Shown in pieces: positions 43,985 through 51,748 of a stretch of 64,000 bases of DNA. A program made the translations under genes and the position numbers. The DNA lies in contig MKSV01000003.1 of the NCBI GenBank assembly GCA_001897435.1, forward strand, positions 431,257 through 495,256, read 5' to 3'. The first letter of the stretch is position 1. Each line of letters begins with the position of its first letter. The notes under the pieces were generated by a model. The model was not told the origin of the DNA, made no database searches, and saw only the letters and a list, made by a program, of their open reading frames with translations. This DNA comes from Acidobacteriales bacterium 59-55. Its GTDB lineage: Bacteria > Acidobacteriota > Terriglobia > Terriglobales > Acidobacteriaceae.

Positions 43985-45619
43985 TTATTTGCCGAGTTCC
44001 ACCAGCCGCACGCTGGCGATGGCCTCCACCTTACGCAGAGCCTCCAGCGCTGCGTTTGCCGCGCTCGCGCTGGGAACGTCGATCTGCACCACGGCCAGCG
44101 CCTGCCCCTGCGGGACGCGCTTGGAGCGGCTGGGACCGTTCGAGCGGCCGAGAGCAAAGTTGGCAATGTTGATCTGATGCTCGCCGAGGATGGTGCCGAT
44201 ACGGCCGACGACGCCGGGGACGTCGTGGTTGCGAATCGAAACCAGCGTACCGTGCAGCGGAGCCTCGATGTCGATGCCATCGTAGGTGAGCAGCCGGGGC
44301 GAGGTTCCATGGAGGACCGTTGCCGAAGCGCTGGACTCGCCGTCGGAGGAGTGAAGGGTGAGCTTGAGCACGCTGCCCGCGCCGCCGGCGGTGAACTCCT
44401 TCTTGTCCTCCTGGATGCGGACGCCGCGCTCGGCCGCGATCGTCGCCGCATTGATGCGGTTGGCGACGACCTCCTGCTCGTGATCGTCCTCCGAACCGGC
44501 GAAGATGCCGGCGATGGCGGCGTTGCGGATGAGATCGGTCTTGCCCTGCGCGATGCGCCCGGTGTAAGAGATCTGGATGTTTTCGAGATTGCCCGGCGTG
44601 GAGTGCGAGAGGAAGCGGCCGAGGCGCTCGGCCATCTCGATGTAGGGAGCGACCTCGATATACTCCTCGTGCGAGAGGCTGGGGAGGTTGACAGCGTTCT
44701 GCACGACACCCAGCTTGAGGTAGTCGCGCACCTGCATGGCGAGTTGGAGCCCGATGGCCTCCTGCGCCTCGTCGGTGGACCCGGCGATGTGCGGCGAGAG
44801 GATGACGTTGTCGAGTTCGCAGAACGGCGACTCCTTGAGCGGCTCCTTGCGGAAGACGTCGAGGGCGGCTCCGGCAACATGGCCCGACTTGAGCGCGTCG
44901 ATCAGCGCCTCTTCGACGATAAGCTCGCCGCGGGCGCAGTTGACGATGCGGACGCCCTTCTTCATGATGGCCAGCGAGGTGGCGTTGATGAGGCCCTCGG
45001 TCTGCGAGGTGAGGCCGACGTGCAGGGTAAGGTAGTCGGACTCTTTGAAGATCTCGTCGAGGGGAACAAGGGTCACGTCGTTCTCGCGCGCGATCACCGG
45101 CGCGATGAACGGATCGTAGCCGATCAGGTTCATGCCGAAGGCCTTGGCGCGGCGGGCGACTTCGAGGCCGACGCGGCCCAGGCCGACGATGCCGAGCGTC
45201 TTGCCGCGCAGTTCGCGGCCCTGCAGCGACTTCTTCTCCCACTTGCCGTCGTGCATGGTGGCATTGGCGCGGGAGACGGAGCGGGCCATCGAAACCATAA
45301 GGCCCAGCGTAAGCTCGGCGACGGCGACGGCGTTGGCGCCCGGCGTATTCATGACGACGATGCCGCGATGGGTGGCGGCCGGGATGTCGATGTTGTCGAC
45401 GCCTACACCGGCGCGGCCGACGACGCGGAGCTTCGGCGCGGACTCCAGCAGCTTGGCATCGACCTGAACGGCGGAGCGGACGACCAGGGCATCGGCGTCG
45501 GCCAATTCGGCGGCGAGGCCGTTCTTAATCTGGTCGTGGGTGACTACGTTCCAGCCCGGCTCCTGCTGGAAGACGGCAAGGGTGGCAGGAGAGACTTTTT
45601 CTGCGAGAACGATCTTCAT
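43985..45619 (-). CDS. serA: D-3-phosphoglycerate dehydrogenase
   Basis: First enzyme of serine synthesis from 3-phosphoglycerate. ATG 45619 gives MKIVLAEKVSP and 544 residues, the long SerA type. Features: NAD motif LGIVGLGRVGLEVARRA (about 145), GELIVEEALIDALKSGHVAGAALDVF, catalytic His in LSPHIAGST(DEAQ), an intervening ASB-like domain (about 320-460) and a C-terminal ACT domain (LVSIRNHDVPGVVGRIGTIL) for possible serine feedback. The class V aminotransferase gene lies upstream on the same strand, with a 114-base gap holding a perfect hairpin. Confidence 0.93.
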   Translation of the reverse strand: MKIVLAEKVSPATLAVFQQEPGWNVVTHDQIKNGLAAELADADALVVRSAVQVDAKLLESAPKLRVVGRAGVGVDNIDIPAATHRGIVVMNTPGANAVAVAELTLGLMVSMARSVSRANATMHDGKWEKKSLQGRELRGKTLGIVGLGRVGLEVARRAKAFGMNLIGYDPFIAPVIARENDVTLVPLDEIFKESDYLTLHVGLTSQTEGLINATSLAIMKKGVRIVNCARGELIVEEALIDALKSGHVAGAALDVFRKEPLKESPFCELDNVILSPHIAGSTDEAQEAIGLQLAMQVRDYLKLGVVQNAVNLPSLSHEEYIEVAPYIEMAERLGRFLSHSTPGNLENIQISYTGRIAQGKTDLIRNAAIAGIFAGSEDDHEQEVVANRINAATIAAERGVRIQEDKKEFTAGGAGSVLKLTLHSSDGESSASATVLHGTSPRLLTYDGIDIEAPLHGTLVSIRNHDVPGVVGRIGTILGEHQINIANFALGRSNGPSRSKRVPQGQALAVVQIDVPSASAANAALEALRKVEAIASVRLVELGK

Positions 45620-45687
45620 GTTGCGGCGACTCCTCATGAGTGCGGGAAACGGTAGAGATGGCTCATTGCTACAGTGTGGGTGAGTTG

Positions 45688-45715
45688 CGGATGCCCTTCC
45701 GTGGAAGGGCATCCG
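45688..45715. promoter_or_regulatory. Perfect 13-bp hairpin between aminotransferase and serA
   Basis: CGGATGCCCTTCC and GGAAGGGCATCCG are separated by GT only. No T-run follows on either strand, so it is not a classical terminator. It could be a REP-type palindrome, a processing site or an attenuator for serA. Confidence 0.6.
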
Positions 45716-45733
45716 GTGACGAAGGAGAAGGAG

Positions 45734-46927
45734 CTATTTCTGACTCACGGTGGGGTCTTCGGCGTAGGTCTTTTGCGCGGCGATCAGGCCGGTGCCGAAG
45801 GCGAGGTTCGGGAGCGGGAGTTTGGCGGCGATGGCTACCTGTTCGAGCGCGCCGATGACGGCGATCGTGTCCATGTAGTCGAAGAAGCCGATGTGAGCGA
45901 TGCGGAACAGAGAGCCCTTCATCTCGCCCTGGCCGTCCGTGACGATGATGGCGAATTTGGAGCGGAGGCCCTTGACGATGGTGCCGGAATCAGTGCCCTC
46001 GGGCGCCATGATGGCAGTTGCGGCGCCAGCCTCGCGGCCCTTCGGAGCAAAGAGTTTGAAGCCCATCGCGGTGGCTGCGGCGCGGGTCATGGCAGCGCAG
46101 GTCTGGGCGTTGTCGACAAGCTTCTTGCGGCCTTCGACCAGATTGCCTTCGGCCTGCCCGGCGATGTAGTCGAGCGCCGCGCCCATGGCGGCGATGAGAG
46201 CGACGGAGGGCGTATAGGCGGACTCACCCTTGGCTGCGTTCTTGCGCTCCTTGCGGAGGTCGAAGTAGTAGCGCGGGTTGTAGCTGGCCTCCATGCGGTC
46301 CCAGGCGCGAGGGCTGACCGCGAGGTAGGAGAGGCCGGGGGGAATCATCAGGGCCTTCTGCGAGCCGCCGATCAGGACGTCGATACCCCAGGCGTCCATG
46401 TCGATGTGAGTGGTGCCGAGGCCGGTGATGCCGTCGACGACGAAGAGTGCTTCGGACTTTTCATCCTTGAGGAGCTGGCCGATGGCCTGGATGTCGTGGC
46501 TGACGCCGGTGGAAGATTCAGTAGCCTGAACAAAAACAACGCGGGTCTCGAGCTTAAGGGCAGCTTTGATCTGGTCGAGCGTAAAGGTGCTGCCGTAGGG
46601 AGCCTCAACGACGTCGACGTGGCAGCCGAAGGCCTGGGTGATGCCGGTCCAGCGTTCACCGAACTTTCCGGCGGTCAGGACGAGCACGCGGTCGCCAGGC
46701 GAGGTGAGGTTGGAGACGGAGGCTTCCATGGCTCCGGAGCCGGAGCTGGCGAGAACAAGAACATCGTTTTTGGTGCCGATGAAGTCCTTGAGCTGGGAAA
46801 GGACGCGGGTGAAGAGGGCGCGGAACTCAGCGGTGCGGTGGTGGATGTCGGCGGCCGCCATGGCAAACTGGGCGGCGGGAAGGAGGGGGGTCGGTCCAGG
46901 CGTGAAGAGGCGAGTTTTGCGGATCAT
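45734..46927 (-). CDS. Class V aminotransferase, alanine-glyoxylate/phosphoserine type
   Basis: 397-residue PLP enzyme. LFTPGPTPL at the start, then HHRTAEFRALF, ASSGSGAMEA, FVQATESSTG, VVDGITGLGTTHIDMDAWGIDVLIGGSQKALM with the PLP lysine at residue 191. The pattern is that of alanine/serine-glyoxylate or -pyruvate aminotransferases. Placed directly before serA it probably serves as phosphoserine aminotransferase, as related class V enzymes do in organisms without classical SerC. This role is inferred from context. Confidence 0.87.
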   Translation of the reverse strand: MIRKTRLFTPGPTPLLPAAQFAMAAADIHHRTAEFRALFTRVLSQLKDFIGTKNDVLVLASSGSGAMEASVSNLTSPGDRVLVLTAGKFGERWTGITQAFGCHVDVVEAPYGSTFTLDQIKAALKLETRVVFVQATESSTGVSHDIQAIGQLLKDEKSEALFVVDGITGLGTTHIDMDAWGIDVLIGGSQKALMIPPGLSYLAVSPRAWDRMEASYNPRYYFDLRKERKNAAKGESAYTPSVALIAAMGAALDYIAGQAEGNLVEGRKKLVDNAQTCAAMTRAAATAMGFKLFAPKGREAGAATAIMAPEGTDSGTIVKGLRSKFAIIVTDGQGEMKGSLFRIAHIGFFDYMDTIAVIGALEQVAIAAKLPLPNLAFGTGLIAAQKTYAEDPTVSQK

Positions 46928-47002
46928 GCTTATATTGTAGCGGCGACGGGTTGTATTGCGGTTTTTCTATAATGAAGTGTTTGGGCGTCAGGAGAGTGTG
47001 GA

Positions 47003-47470
47003 ATGAGCATCGGCGAAAAGATTCAGACAGACATTGTGACAGCCATGAAGGCCCGCGACGAGCACAGGCTCACGACCCTGCGGATGGTAAAGAGCGCTCT
47101 GAAGAACAAGGAAATTGATAAACGCGAAGCGCTTACCGACGCCGAGGAATCACAGATTCTGACTACGCTGATCAAACAGCGCAAGGATTCGGCGGAGCAG
47201 TTCACCAAGGGCGATCGGCCGGAGCTGGCGGAAAAGGAGCAGCTTGAGATCGCCATGATCGAGGGCTATCTGCCCAAGGCCGCGAGCGAGGATGAGATTC
47301 GCGCGGTGGTCGCGGGCGCGATTGCGCATCTTTCGCAGGATGGCCACAAACCCGGACTGAAGGATATAGGAGCCGCCATGCGGGTGGTTCAGCAGCGGTT
47401 GCAGGCGAATGGCGTTCGAGCCGACGGCAAACTCGTAAGCGACATCGTAAAGGCTGAACTGGCGAAGTAA
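47003..47470 (+). CDS. yqeY: GatB/YqeY domain protein
   Basis: 155-residue protein homologous to the C-terminal tRNA-binding tail of GatB. Recognisable: MKARDEHRLTTLRMVKSALKN, RKDSAEQFTKGDRPELAEKE, IEGYLPKA(ASEDEI) and GVRADGKLVSDIVKAEL. It binds tRNA in models but its cellular role is uncertain. AGGAG precedes the ATG and a TATAAT (46968-46973) stands 30 bases upstream. It is divergent from the aminotransferase. Confidence 0.92.
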   Translation: MSIGEKIQTDIVTAMKARDEHRLTTLRMVKSALKNKEIDKREALTDAEESQILTTLIKQRKDSAEQFTKGDRPELAEKEQLEIAMIEGYLPKAASEDEIRAVVAGAIAHLSQDGHKPGLKDIGAAMRVVQQRLQANGVRADGKLVSDIVKAELAK

Positions 47471-47518
47471 GAAGCAATCGCGTCTTGCCGATACTTCGGT
47501 AAAAGATGAGGGCAGCGT

Positions 47519-47567
47519 AAAAATACAGGGATCTCTCCACTCCGCTGCGCTCCGGTCGAGATGACGT
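47519..47567 (+). repeat. Palindromic repeat, family R, copy 2
   Basis: Begins AAATACAGGGATCTCTCCAC and ends CGGTCGAGATGACGT (47553-47567). Faces copy 3 in inverted orientation 75 bases away. Confidence 0.75.
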
Positions 47568-47641
47568 GATTTGAGAGAGAGTCGCGATGACGTGCCTTCT
47601 ACGTCCGACCACCACTAACCTACTTCCCAACACTCCTAACC

Positions 47642-47696
47642 TACGTCATCTCGACCGAAGGCGGCATCTTTAGCCGCAGCAGTGACCCCTGTATTT
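47642..47696 (-). repeat. Palindromic repeat, family R, copy 3
   Basis: Inverse copy: ACGTCATCTCGACCG (47643-47657) is a perfect 15-base inverse match to copy 2; on the minus strand it begins AAATACAGGGGTCACTGC. The pair fills the gap between convergent yqeY and the TonB receptor gene and could act as a terminator. Confidence 0.75.
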
Positions 47697-47711
47697 CGTC
47701 TTTTCCTATTG

Positions 47712-49550
47712 CTACTTCCTCGGCCAGGTGAAGGCGGTGCCCGCCATGATGGTGCGGCCTTGCAGTGGAACGCCGGGAACCTCCTGATAGCCGGTGTTAC
47801 TGAGGTTCAGCAGACGCACATAGGGACGCAGGCGACCGGTGTTGCGGGCCAGCGAGATGTCCCATAGCGGATAGGCAGTGTGCGCGGTCTTTTGCGTAAC
47901 GCCTACCTGTGTGCGGGCCGTGAACTGGCGAAAGACTCCCGGCAGATCTCCCGTCCAGGTAAAGACAGCATTCTGCGCGGCATAGTTGAAAGCGTACTCG
48001 GAGATGAGCCCCGCTGGCGGCGCCGTGGCGCGAACCGCGGTGTAACCGAGATCGACGCGCTGTGTGCCGGGAAGGCGCAGGCGAAGCCGGGCCTCCGCTC
48101 CGTTGTAGTTGAAGTTGCCGACGTTGGTGGCCTGCCAGGGGTCGGAGAGCGAGTACTTGGAGTAGTCGATGCCGTCCTTCTGGTGCAGGCTGAAGCCGGT
48201 CGCAGTCAAGGTAAGACGGCCGTTGGCGGGGGTCCAGTCGATGCCGCCCTCGTAGCTCCACGAGGACTCGGGCTTGAGATGGGGATTACCGATGGTGGTG
48301 GGGTCGGCGTAGTAGAGATCGAGGTAGGTGGGCAGGCGAAAGCCGTGTCCGGCGGAGGCGCGGAGGCGGATGGTATGGGTCAGGCTGAAGGCAGCGGCGA
48401 CGTTGGGAGAGAAGATGGCGTCGCCGCCCGAGAAGATCTCTTCGCGCGCGCCGAGCGAGAACGAGAAGCGGCCCACCGACGGCAGCGAGAGATTGGCGTA
48501 TCCGGAGCCCTGGTTACGAGCGTGGCGGCCGAGATTGGTGCTCTGGATGGCGTCGCCGTTCGCTTCGAGCCCGTAGGAGAGGGTGACATTGGCGGACAGC
48601 TTATCGACGCGGCGCAGGGCAGATTGCCACGCGGTGGTGGCGTGGTTGTTCTCGTAGATGCTGGGATCGTTTACGAAGAGGACGAACTGGTCGGTATGGC
48701 GACGATAGGCGAAGCTGGCGGCGGTGCGTGTCCCGAACTGCTGCTGAATAGAGGCAAACCAGCCCTTCGTGCGCTCCCACGAAGGGTAGGGGCCGTAGAA
48801 CTGGTTGGCTCCGTAAGGACGGTCGCTGCCGGCAATGAGGATGTCCGTCGTGCCGGGCCTGAGGTTGAGCCAGGTCTCCGCGGAGATGGCGTTGGCGGCG
48901 TAGTTTCGGTCGGCCATGAAGCCGGCGGAGGTGTCGCGGCTGCCGCTGAGTTCGGCTGAGACGGGTTTGCCGGCGTATCCGGCGCGGAAGGACTGCTCCG
49001 TCGAGCTATAGTTGCCGCCTCCGGCCTTGGCGGTCAGCGAGAAGCGATCTCCGGTGGGAGAGACTGCGGGCTGCGCAGTGATGAGGTTGACGGCGCCTCC
49101 GATGGCGTCCGAGCCGTAAAAGGTCGAGCCGGAGCCGTGGAGGACTTCGATGCGGGAGATGGCGTCGAGCGGGACCGGGATATCGAGGTTGAGATGGCTG
49201 GTCTCGGGGTCGTCGATGCGCAGGCCATTGAGCAACAGCAAAGACTGCTCGAAGGTGGTGCCGCGAATGGAGAGGTCGGACTGGACGCCGCCGGGGGCGC
49301 GGGACTGGAGGTTGAGCGAAGAGTCAAGGCGGAGGTAATCGACAACGCTGTTGAAGAGCAGCGGCTGAGCGCGCGTATCGAGGGTCTGGACGGAGCGGTT
49401 GCTCTCGGAGAGGGGAATGGGCTCGACCGTGGTGGTGACGGTGACGGATTGAGTGACAGGAGCAGGTGTGGCGGGCTGTTGCGCGTCGGCGACAAGGCAG
49501 AGAAGGCAAAGGGGAAGGCAAAACGAAAGGAATTTTGTGATCTTCAACAT
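47712..49550 (-). CDS. TonB-dependent outer-membrane receptor
   Basis: 612-residue BtuB/CirA-like receptor for energy-dependent uptake. Signal peptide about 1-23 (ending VADAQQ), a TonB-box-like SVTVTTTVEP near 34-43, a plug domain with GVQSDLSIRGTTFEQSLLLL and GSGSTFYGSDAIGGAVNLIT, then a barrel ending in AGTAFTWPRK with a near-terminal aromatic. The size and plug fit cobalamin, siderophore or small-sugar receptors; the ligand is unknown. It is divergent from a MarR-type regulator. Confidence 0.88.
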   Translation of the reverse strand: MLKITKFLSFCLPLCLLCLVADAQQPATPAPVTQSVTVTTTVEPIPLSESNRSVQTLDTRAQPLLFNSVVDYLRLDSSLNLQSRAPGGVQSDLSIRGTTFEQSLLLLNGLRIDDPETSHLNLDIPVPLDAISRIEVLHGSGSTFYGSDAIGGAVNLITAQPAVSPTGDRFSLTAKAGGGNYSSTEQSFRAGYAGKPVSAELSGSRDTSAGFMADRNYAANAISAETWLNLRPGTTDILIAGSDRPYGANQFYGPYPSWERTKGWFASIQQQFGTRTAASFAYRRHTDQFVLFVNDPSIYENNHATTAWQSALRRVDKLSANVTLSYGLEANGDAIQSTNLGRHARNQGSGYANLSLPSVGRFSFSLGAREEIFSGGDAIFSPNVAAAFSLTHTIRLRASAGHGFRLPTYLDLYYADPTTIGNPHLKPESSWSYEGGIDWTPANGRLTLTATGFSLHQKDGIDYSKYSLSDPWQATNVGNFNYNGAEARLRLRLPGTQRVDLGYTAVRATAPPAGLISEYAFNYAAQNAVFTWTGDLPGVFRQFTARTQVGVTQKTAHTAYPLWDISLARNTGRLRPYVRLLNLSNTGYQEVPGVPLQGRTIMAGTAFTWPRK

Positions 49551-49607
49551 GATTTGTTTTTCGATGATCTATCGAAAGAGCGAGGTTGGGGAGTTAGTTT
49601 TGTTCAG

Positions 49608-49636
49608 TTGTAAGTAATTTAGCTATTCAATTATGT
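49608..49636 (+). promoter_or_regulatory. Candidate promoter of the MarR gene
   Basis: TTGTAA (49608-49613), a 17-base spacer and TTATGT (49631-49636) precede the ATG at 49646. The 95-base divergent region also contains TTTCGAT-GATCT-ATCGAAA near 49560, a possible regulator site. Confidence 0.45.
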
Positions 49637-49645
49637 TAGCAATAC

Positions 49646-50122
49646 ATGAGAATCCAATCTTTTCTGAAGCAGAGCCCCGTCTTTCAGATCAGCCACAGCG
49701 CCCGGCGGATCGATGCCTTACTCAACCGCATCCTTCGCGGTGAGGAGGTAACGTTCTTCGAGGCGCTGATCCTGGCAGCGATCTTCTTCGAGAAAAAGGG
49801 CAGCATCAAGCCGTCAGAGCTGGCAGAGACGTTTCAGACGACCCGGGGCAATATAAGCCACTGCCTCTCGTCTCTGGAAGCGAAGGGGCTGGTACGGAGG
49901 AGGATCGATCCCGAGGATGCTCGGGCGTTTCAACTGATGCTGTTGCCCGCGGGAAGGAAGCGCGCGGCTCGGCTGGTTGGGATTCTGGACCGAATGCAGG
50001 CCCAGTTCGAGCAGATGATGGGCGCATCCGGAATGGAAGCTCTGCTGCGCCAGATGTTTATCGTTGAGTCCCTTTGCACAGGACTGGCGCGGCCGGCTGG
50101 CGAGGGATCGGCAACGCCATAA
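49646..50122 (+). CDS. MarR-family transcriptional regulator
   Basis: 158-residue winged-helix regulator. The recognition region reads LAETFQTTRGNISHCLSSLEAKGLV followed by the wing RRRIDPEDARAFQLML and a dimer helix. Its divergent neighbour encodes the TonB-dependent receptor, so control of that gene and of itself is likely but unproven. The start agrees with the promoter-like sequence seven to ten bases before it, giving a very short leader. Confidence 0.85.
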   Translation: MRIQSFLKQSPVFQISHSARRIDALLNRILRGEEVTFFEALILAAIFFEKKGSIKPSELAETFQTTRGNISHCLSSLEAKGLVRRRIDPEDARAFQLMLLPAGRKRAARLVGILDRMQAQFEQMMGASGMEALLRQMFIVESLCTGLARPAGEGSATP

Positions 50123-50209
50123 AGGCAGTTGTTGCGTACCAGGTTGTATCGGCCTATAGGGGATAGTGATAGAAGAGGGCAGGCGTGGAGTAGAAGGATG
50201 GTGGAGCTA

Positions 50210-50280
50210 AGCGCCAACCGCGAATCCTTCGGCCGCACCTCGCGCGATGAGACTTTGCTCACCCGCTCAGGATGACAGCT
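50210..50280 (+). repeat. Possible palindromic intergenic repeat
   Basis: The stretch ending CCCGCTCAGGATGACAGC resembles GATGACA-ending intergenic palindromes and differs from family R. Single copy in this window. Confidence 0.35.
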
Positions 50281-50290
50281 TTTATGTAAG

Positions 50291-50497
50291 TCAATTCCTT
50301 AATCCACCCTCGATAACTTCCCCAACCCCGATCGACGCGACCTGCAACGCGCTTTCAACCTCGATCGGAACCAGAACAGCGGTTTCCTCCGGGTTTGTTG
50401 TTGCTTCTGTTTCCGGGTGGCGGGACAGCTCATCCCGCACCTGGATGAACCCGATAACCAGAATTGCGACGAACGAAGGCAGAAAAAAGAACCACAT
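50291..50497 (-). CDS. Small single-helix membrane protein
   Basis: 68-residue candidate starting MWFFFLPSFVAILVIGFIQV, one transmembrane helix with an acidic cytoplasmic or periplasmic tail (PETEATTNPEETAVLVPIEV). GAAGGGG lies about 12 bases before the ATG. Longer in-frame starts exist but begin with Arg-rich, unlikely sequence. The family was not recognised. Confidence 0.45.
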   Translation of the reverse strand: MWFFFLPSFVAILVIGFIQVRDELSRHPETEATTNPEETAVLVPIEVESALQVASIGVGEVIEGGLRN

Positions 50498-50827
50498 AGA
50501 AAAGTATTCCCCTTCTTTGCTACGGCAGACTTCCGCTCGCGTAAGCCTGGCCGGAGGCCGGAACTCGACGCGCTGCGGATTACCCATTCAAGTGCTGGAT
50601 GTTACAGAGGAAAGCATGTAGAATTCCAAACTAAAGATATTTGGAATCAACAACTTGTCTACTTTTCCTCTGGCAGGAATGAGTGCCTGTTGCATTCAAA
50701 GTGGAAAAACAATCCTGTTTTCAAGGAGATAGCCGGATGGACCAAACTGGTCGGTATTGCACGACTTTTGGTATCCAGAAGATAACAGGAGGCTTGTCCC
50801 AAATGGCCGAAAAAGAAGAGTTCGGCT
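50498..50827. other. AT-rich intergenic region with inverted repeats
   Basis: 330 bases, visibly more AT-rich than the flanks. It holds ATTCCAAA/TTTGGAAT (50623-50647) and GACC-AAACT-GGTC near 50738-50750. A forward frame across it gives an unrecognised basic peptide. It may be a remnant of foreign DNA or an RNA gene; neither is supported further. Confidence 0.35.
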
Positions 50828-51526
50828 TTATTCGCGGATGATCTTGACGAAGATGCCGTCGGGCAGGGTAGTGCTGCCAAGGACGTGGATGACACCGCCT
50901 TTGGTAAATCCGCGGAGCATGGCGTCGGCCTTGGCATAGGGGTCGGGTGGGGCTTCGGATTTTTTTGGGTAGGGCGTGGCTTTGGGTGGCGCTCCGCCCA
51001 CGTCCTCAAGGGCCGGCCCCGGGGTACCCGGTCTTGTAATGATCGGAGTGGCAGCCGGTCCTCGTTTCATGCCGCGGTCCATGGCTTCGTTGGCGAGGCG
51101 GTCGGCGTCCTTGTTCTTGTGCCGCAGAGCGTGGGTGATCTCGAACTTCTCGAGTCTGGCAATGCGGCGCCGGGCCTCGTCGTAGAGAGGCTTCAGGTCG
51201 GGGCTCTTGACCTTGTACTTCCCCTGGATCTGCTTGACCATCAGTTCGGAGTCGGAGACGACGCGCAGGCGCGGATAGCCGCGGTCAAGCGCGAACTGGA
51301 GGCAGCCGAGCAGGCCGGAGTACTCGGCAAAATTATTGGTGCGAATGCCGAGGAATTCACTGAGTTCGGCGAGAACGCTGCCGTCGGCGCTCTGAATGAA
51401 GGCTCCGTAACCGGCGGGGCCGGGGTTGCCGCGAGCGCCGCCGTCGCAGTGAGCGGAGATCCAGCCGCTGCCATCGGAACCGGGGTTCTCGGGGCCGGAG
51501 TTCTCAGGAAAGAGGCTTGAGGACAT
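50828..51526 (-). CDS. Ribonuclease HI family protein with C-terminal extension
   Basis: 232-residue protein. Residues about 20-150 are an RNase HI fold: AHCDGGARGNPGPAGYGA (first Asp), TNNFAEYSGLLGCL (Glu), VVSDSELMVKQIQGKYK (second Asp), HKNKDADRLANEAMD (last Asp). It lacks the basic handle of E. coli RNase HI, as in the archaeal-like group. A Pro/Lys-rich linker leads to a 35-residue tail LRGFTKGGVIHVLGSTTLP that seems structured. It would cut RNA in RNA-DNA hybrids. Confidence 0.87.
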   Translation of the reverse strand: MSSSLFPENSGPENPGSDGSGWISAHCDGGARGNPGPAGYGAFIQSADGSVLAELSEFLGIRTNNFAEYSGLLGCLQFALDRGYPRLRVVSDSELMVKQIQGKYKVKSPDLKPLYDEARRRIARLEKFEITHALRHKNKDADRLANEAMDRGMKRGPAATPIITRPGTPGPALEDVGGAPPKATPYPKKSEAPPDPYAKADAMLRGFTKGGVIHVLGSTTLPDGIFVKIIRE

Positions 51527-51536
51527 TTTGTGAGTT

Positions 51537-51649
51537 TAGAGCAAATCAGCCGTTGCTGTGGAGCGGATAAATATGCAGAGCCGTTTTCCCTGATAGAAAA
51601 CGGCGTCGATACCTAAGCCTGCCTTTACACCTACGGCTAATTTGCTCTA
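51537..51649. repeat. MITE-like inverted-repeat element, copy B
   Basis: Ends TAGAGCAAATCAGCCGT (51537-51553) and ACGGCTAATTTGCTCTA (51633-51649) match as an inverted repeat of 17 bases with one mismatch. Inner stem GCCGTTTTC (51580-51588) / GAAAACGGC (51596-51604) with a seven-base loop is identical to copy A. It lies in the gap between the RNase HI gene and the sigma-factor gene. Confidence 0.75.
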
Positions 51650-51728
51650 CCGGATGTTCTTCTTATAAAAACAGCCCTCTGCTTACCTTTAAGCGTGTAT
51701 GGCGGTCTATTCAAATGAAATCGATTTC

Positions 51729-51744
51729 CTGACTCCGGAGTCAG
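51729..51744. promoter_or_regulatory. 16-bp palindrome over the sigma-gene ribosome-binding site
   Basis: CTGACTCCGGAGTCAG is a perfect palindrome; its GGAG is the Shine-Dalgarno of the sigma gene, eight bases before the ATG at 51749. It could be a protein site or a small mRNA hairpin hiding the start. Confidence 0.6.
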
Positions 51745-51748
51745 ACAA

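Noticed and set aside
44031..45655. Long frames on both strands over serA
   Set aside because: SerA is complete with all motifs; the alternatives are Arg-rich or Val/Asp-rich shadows.
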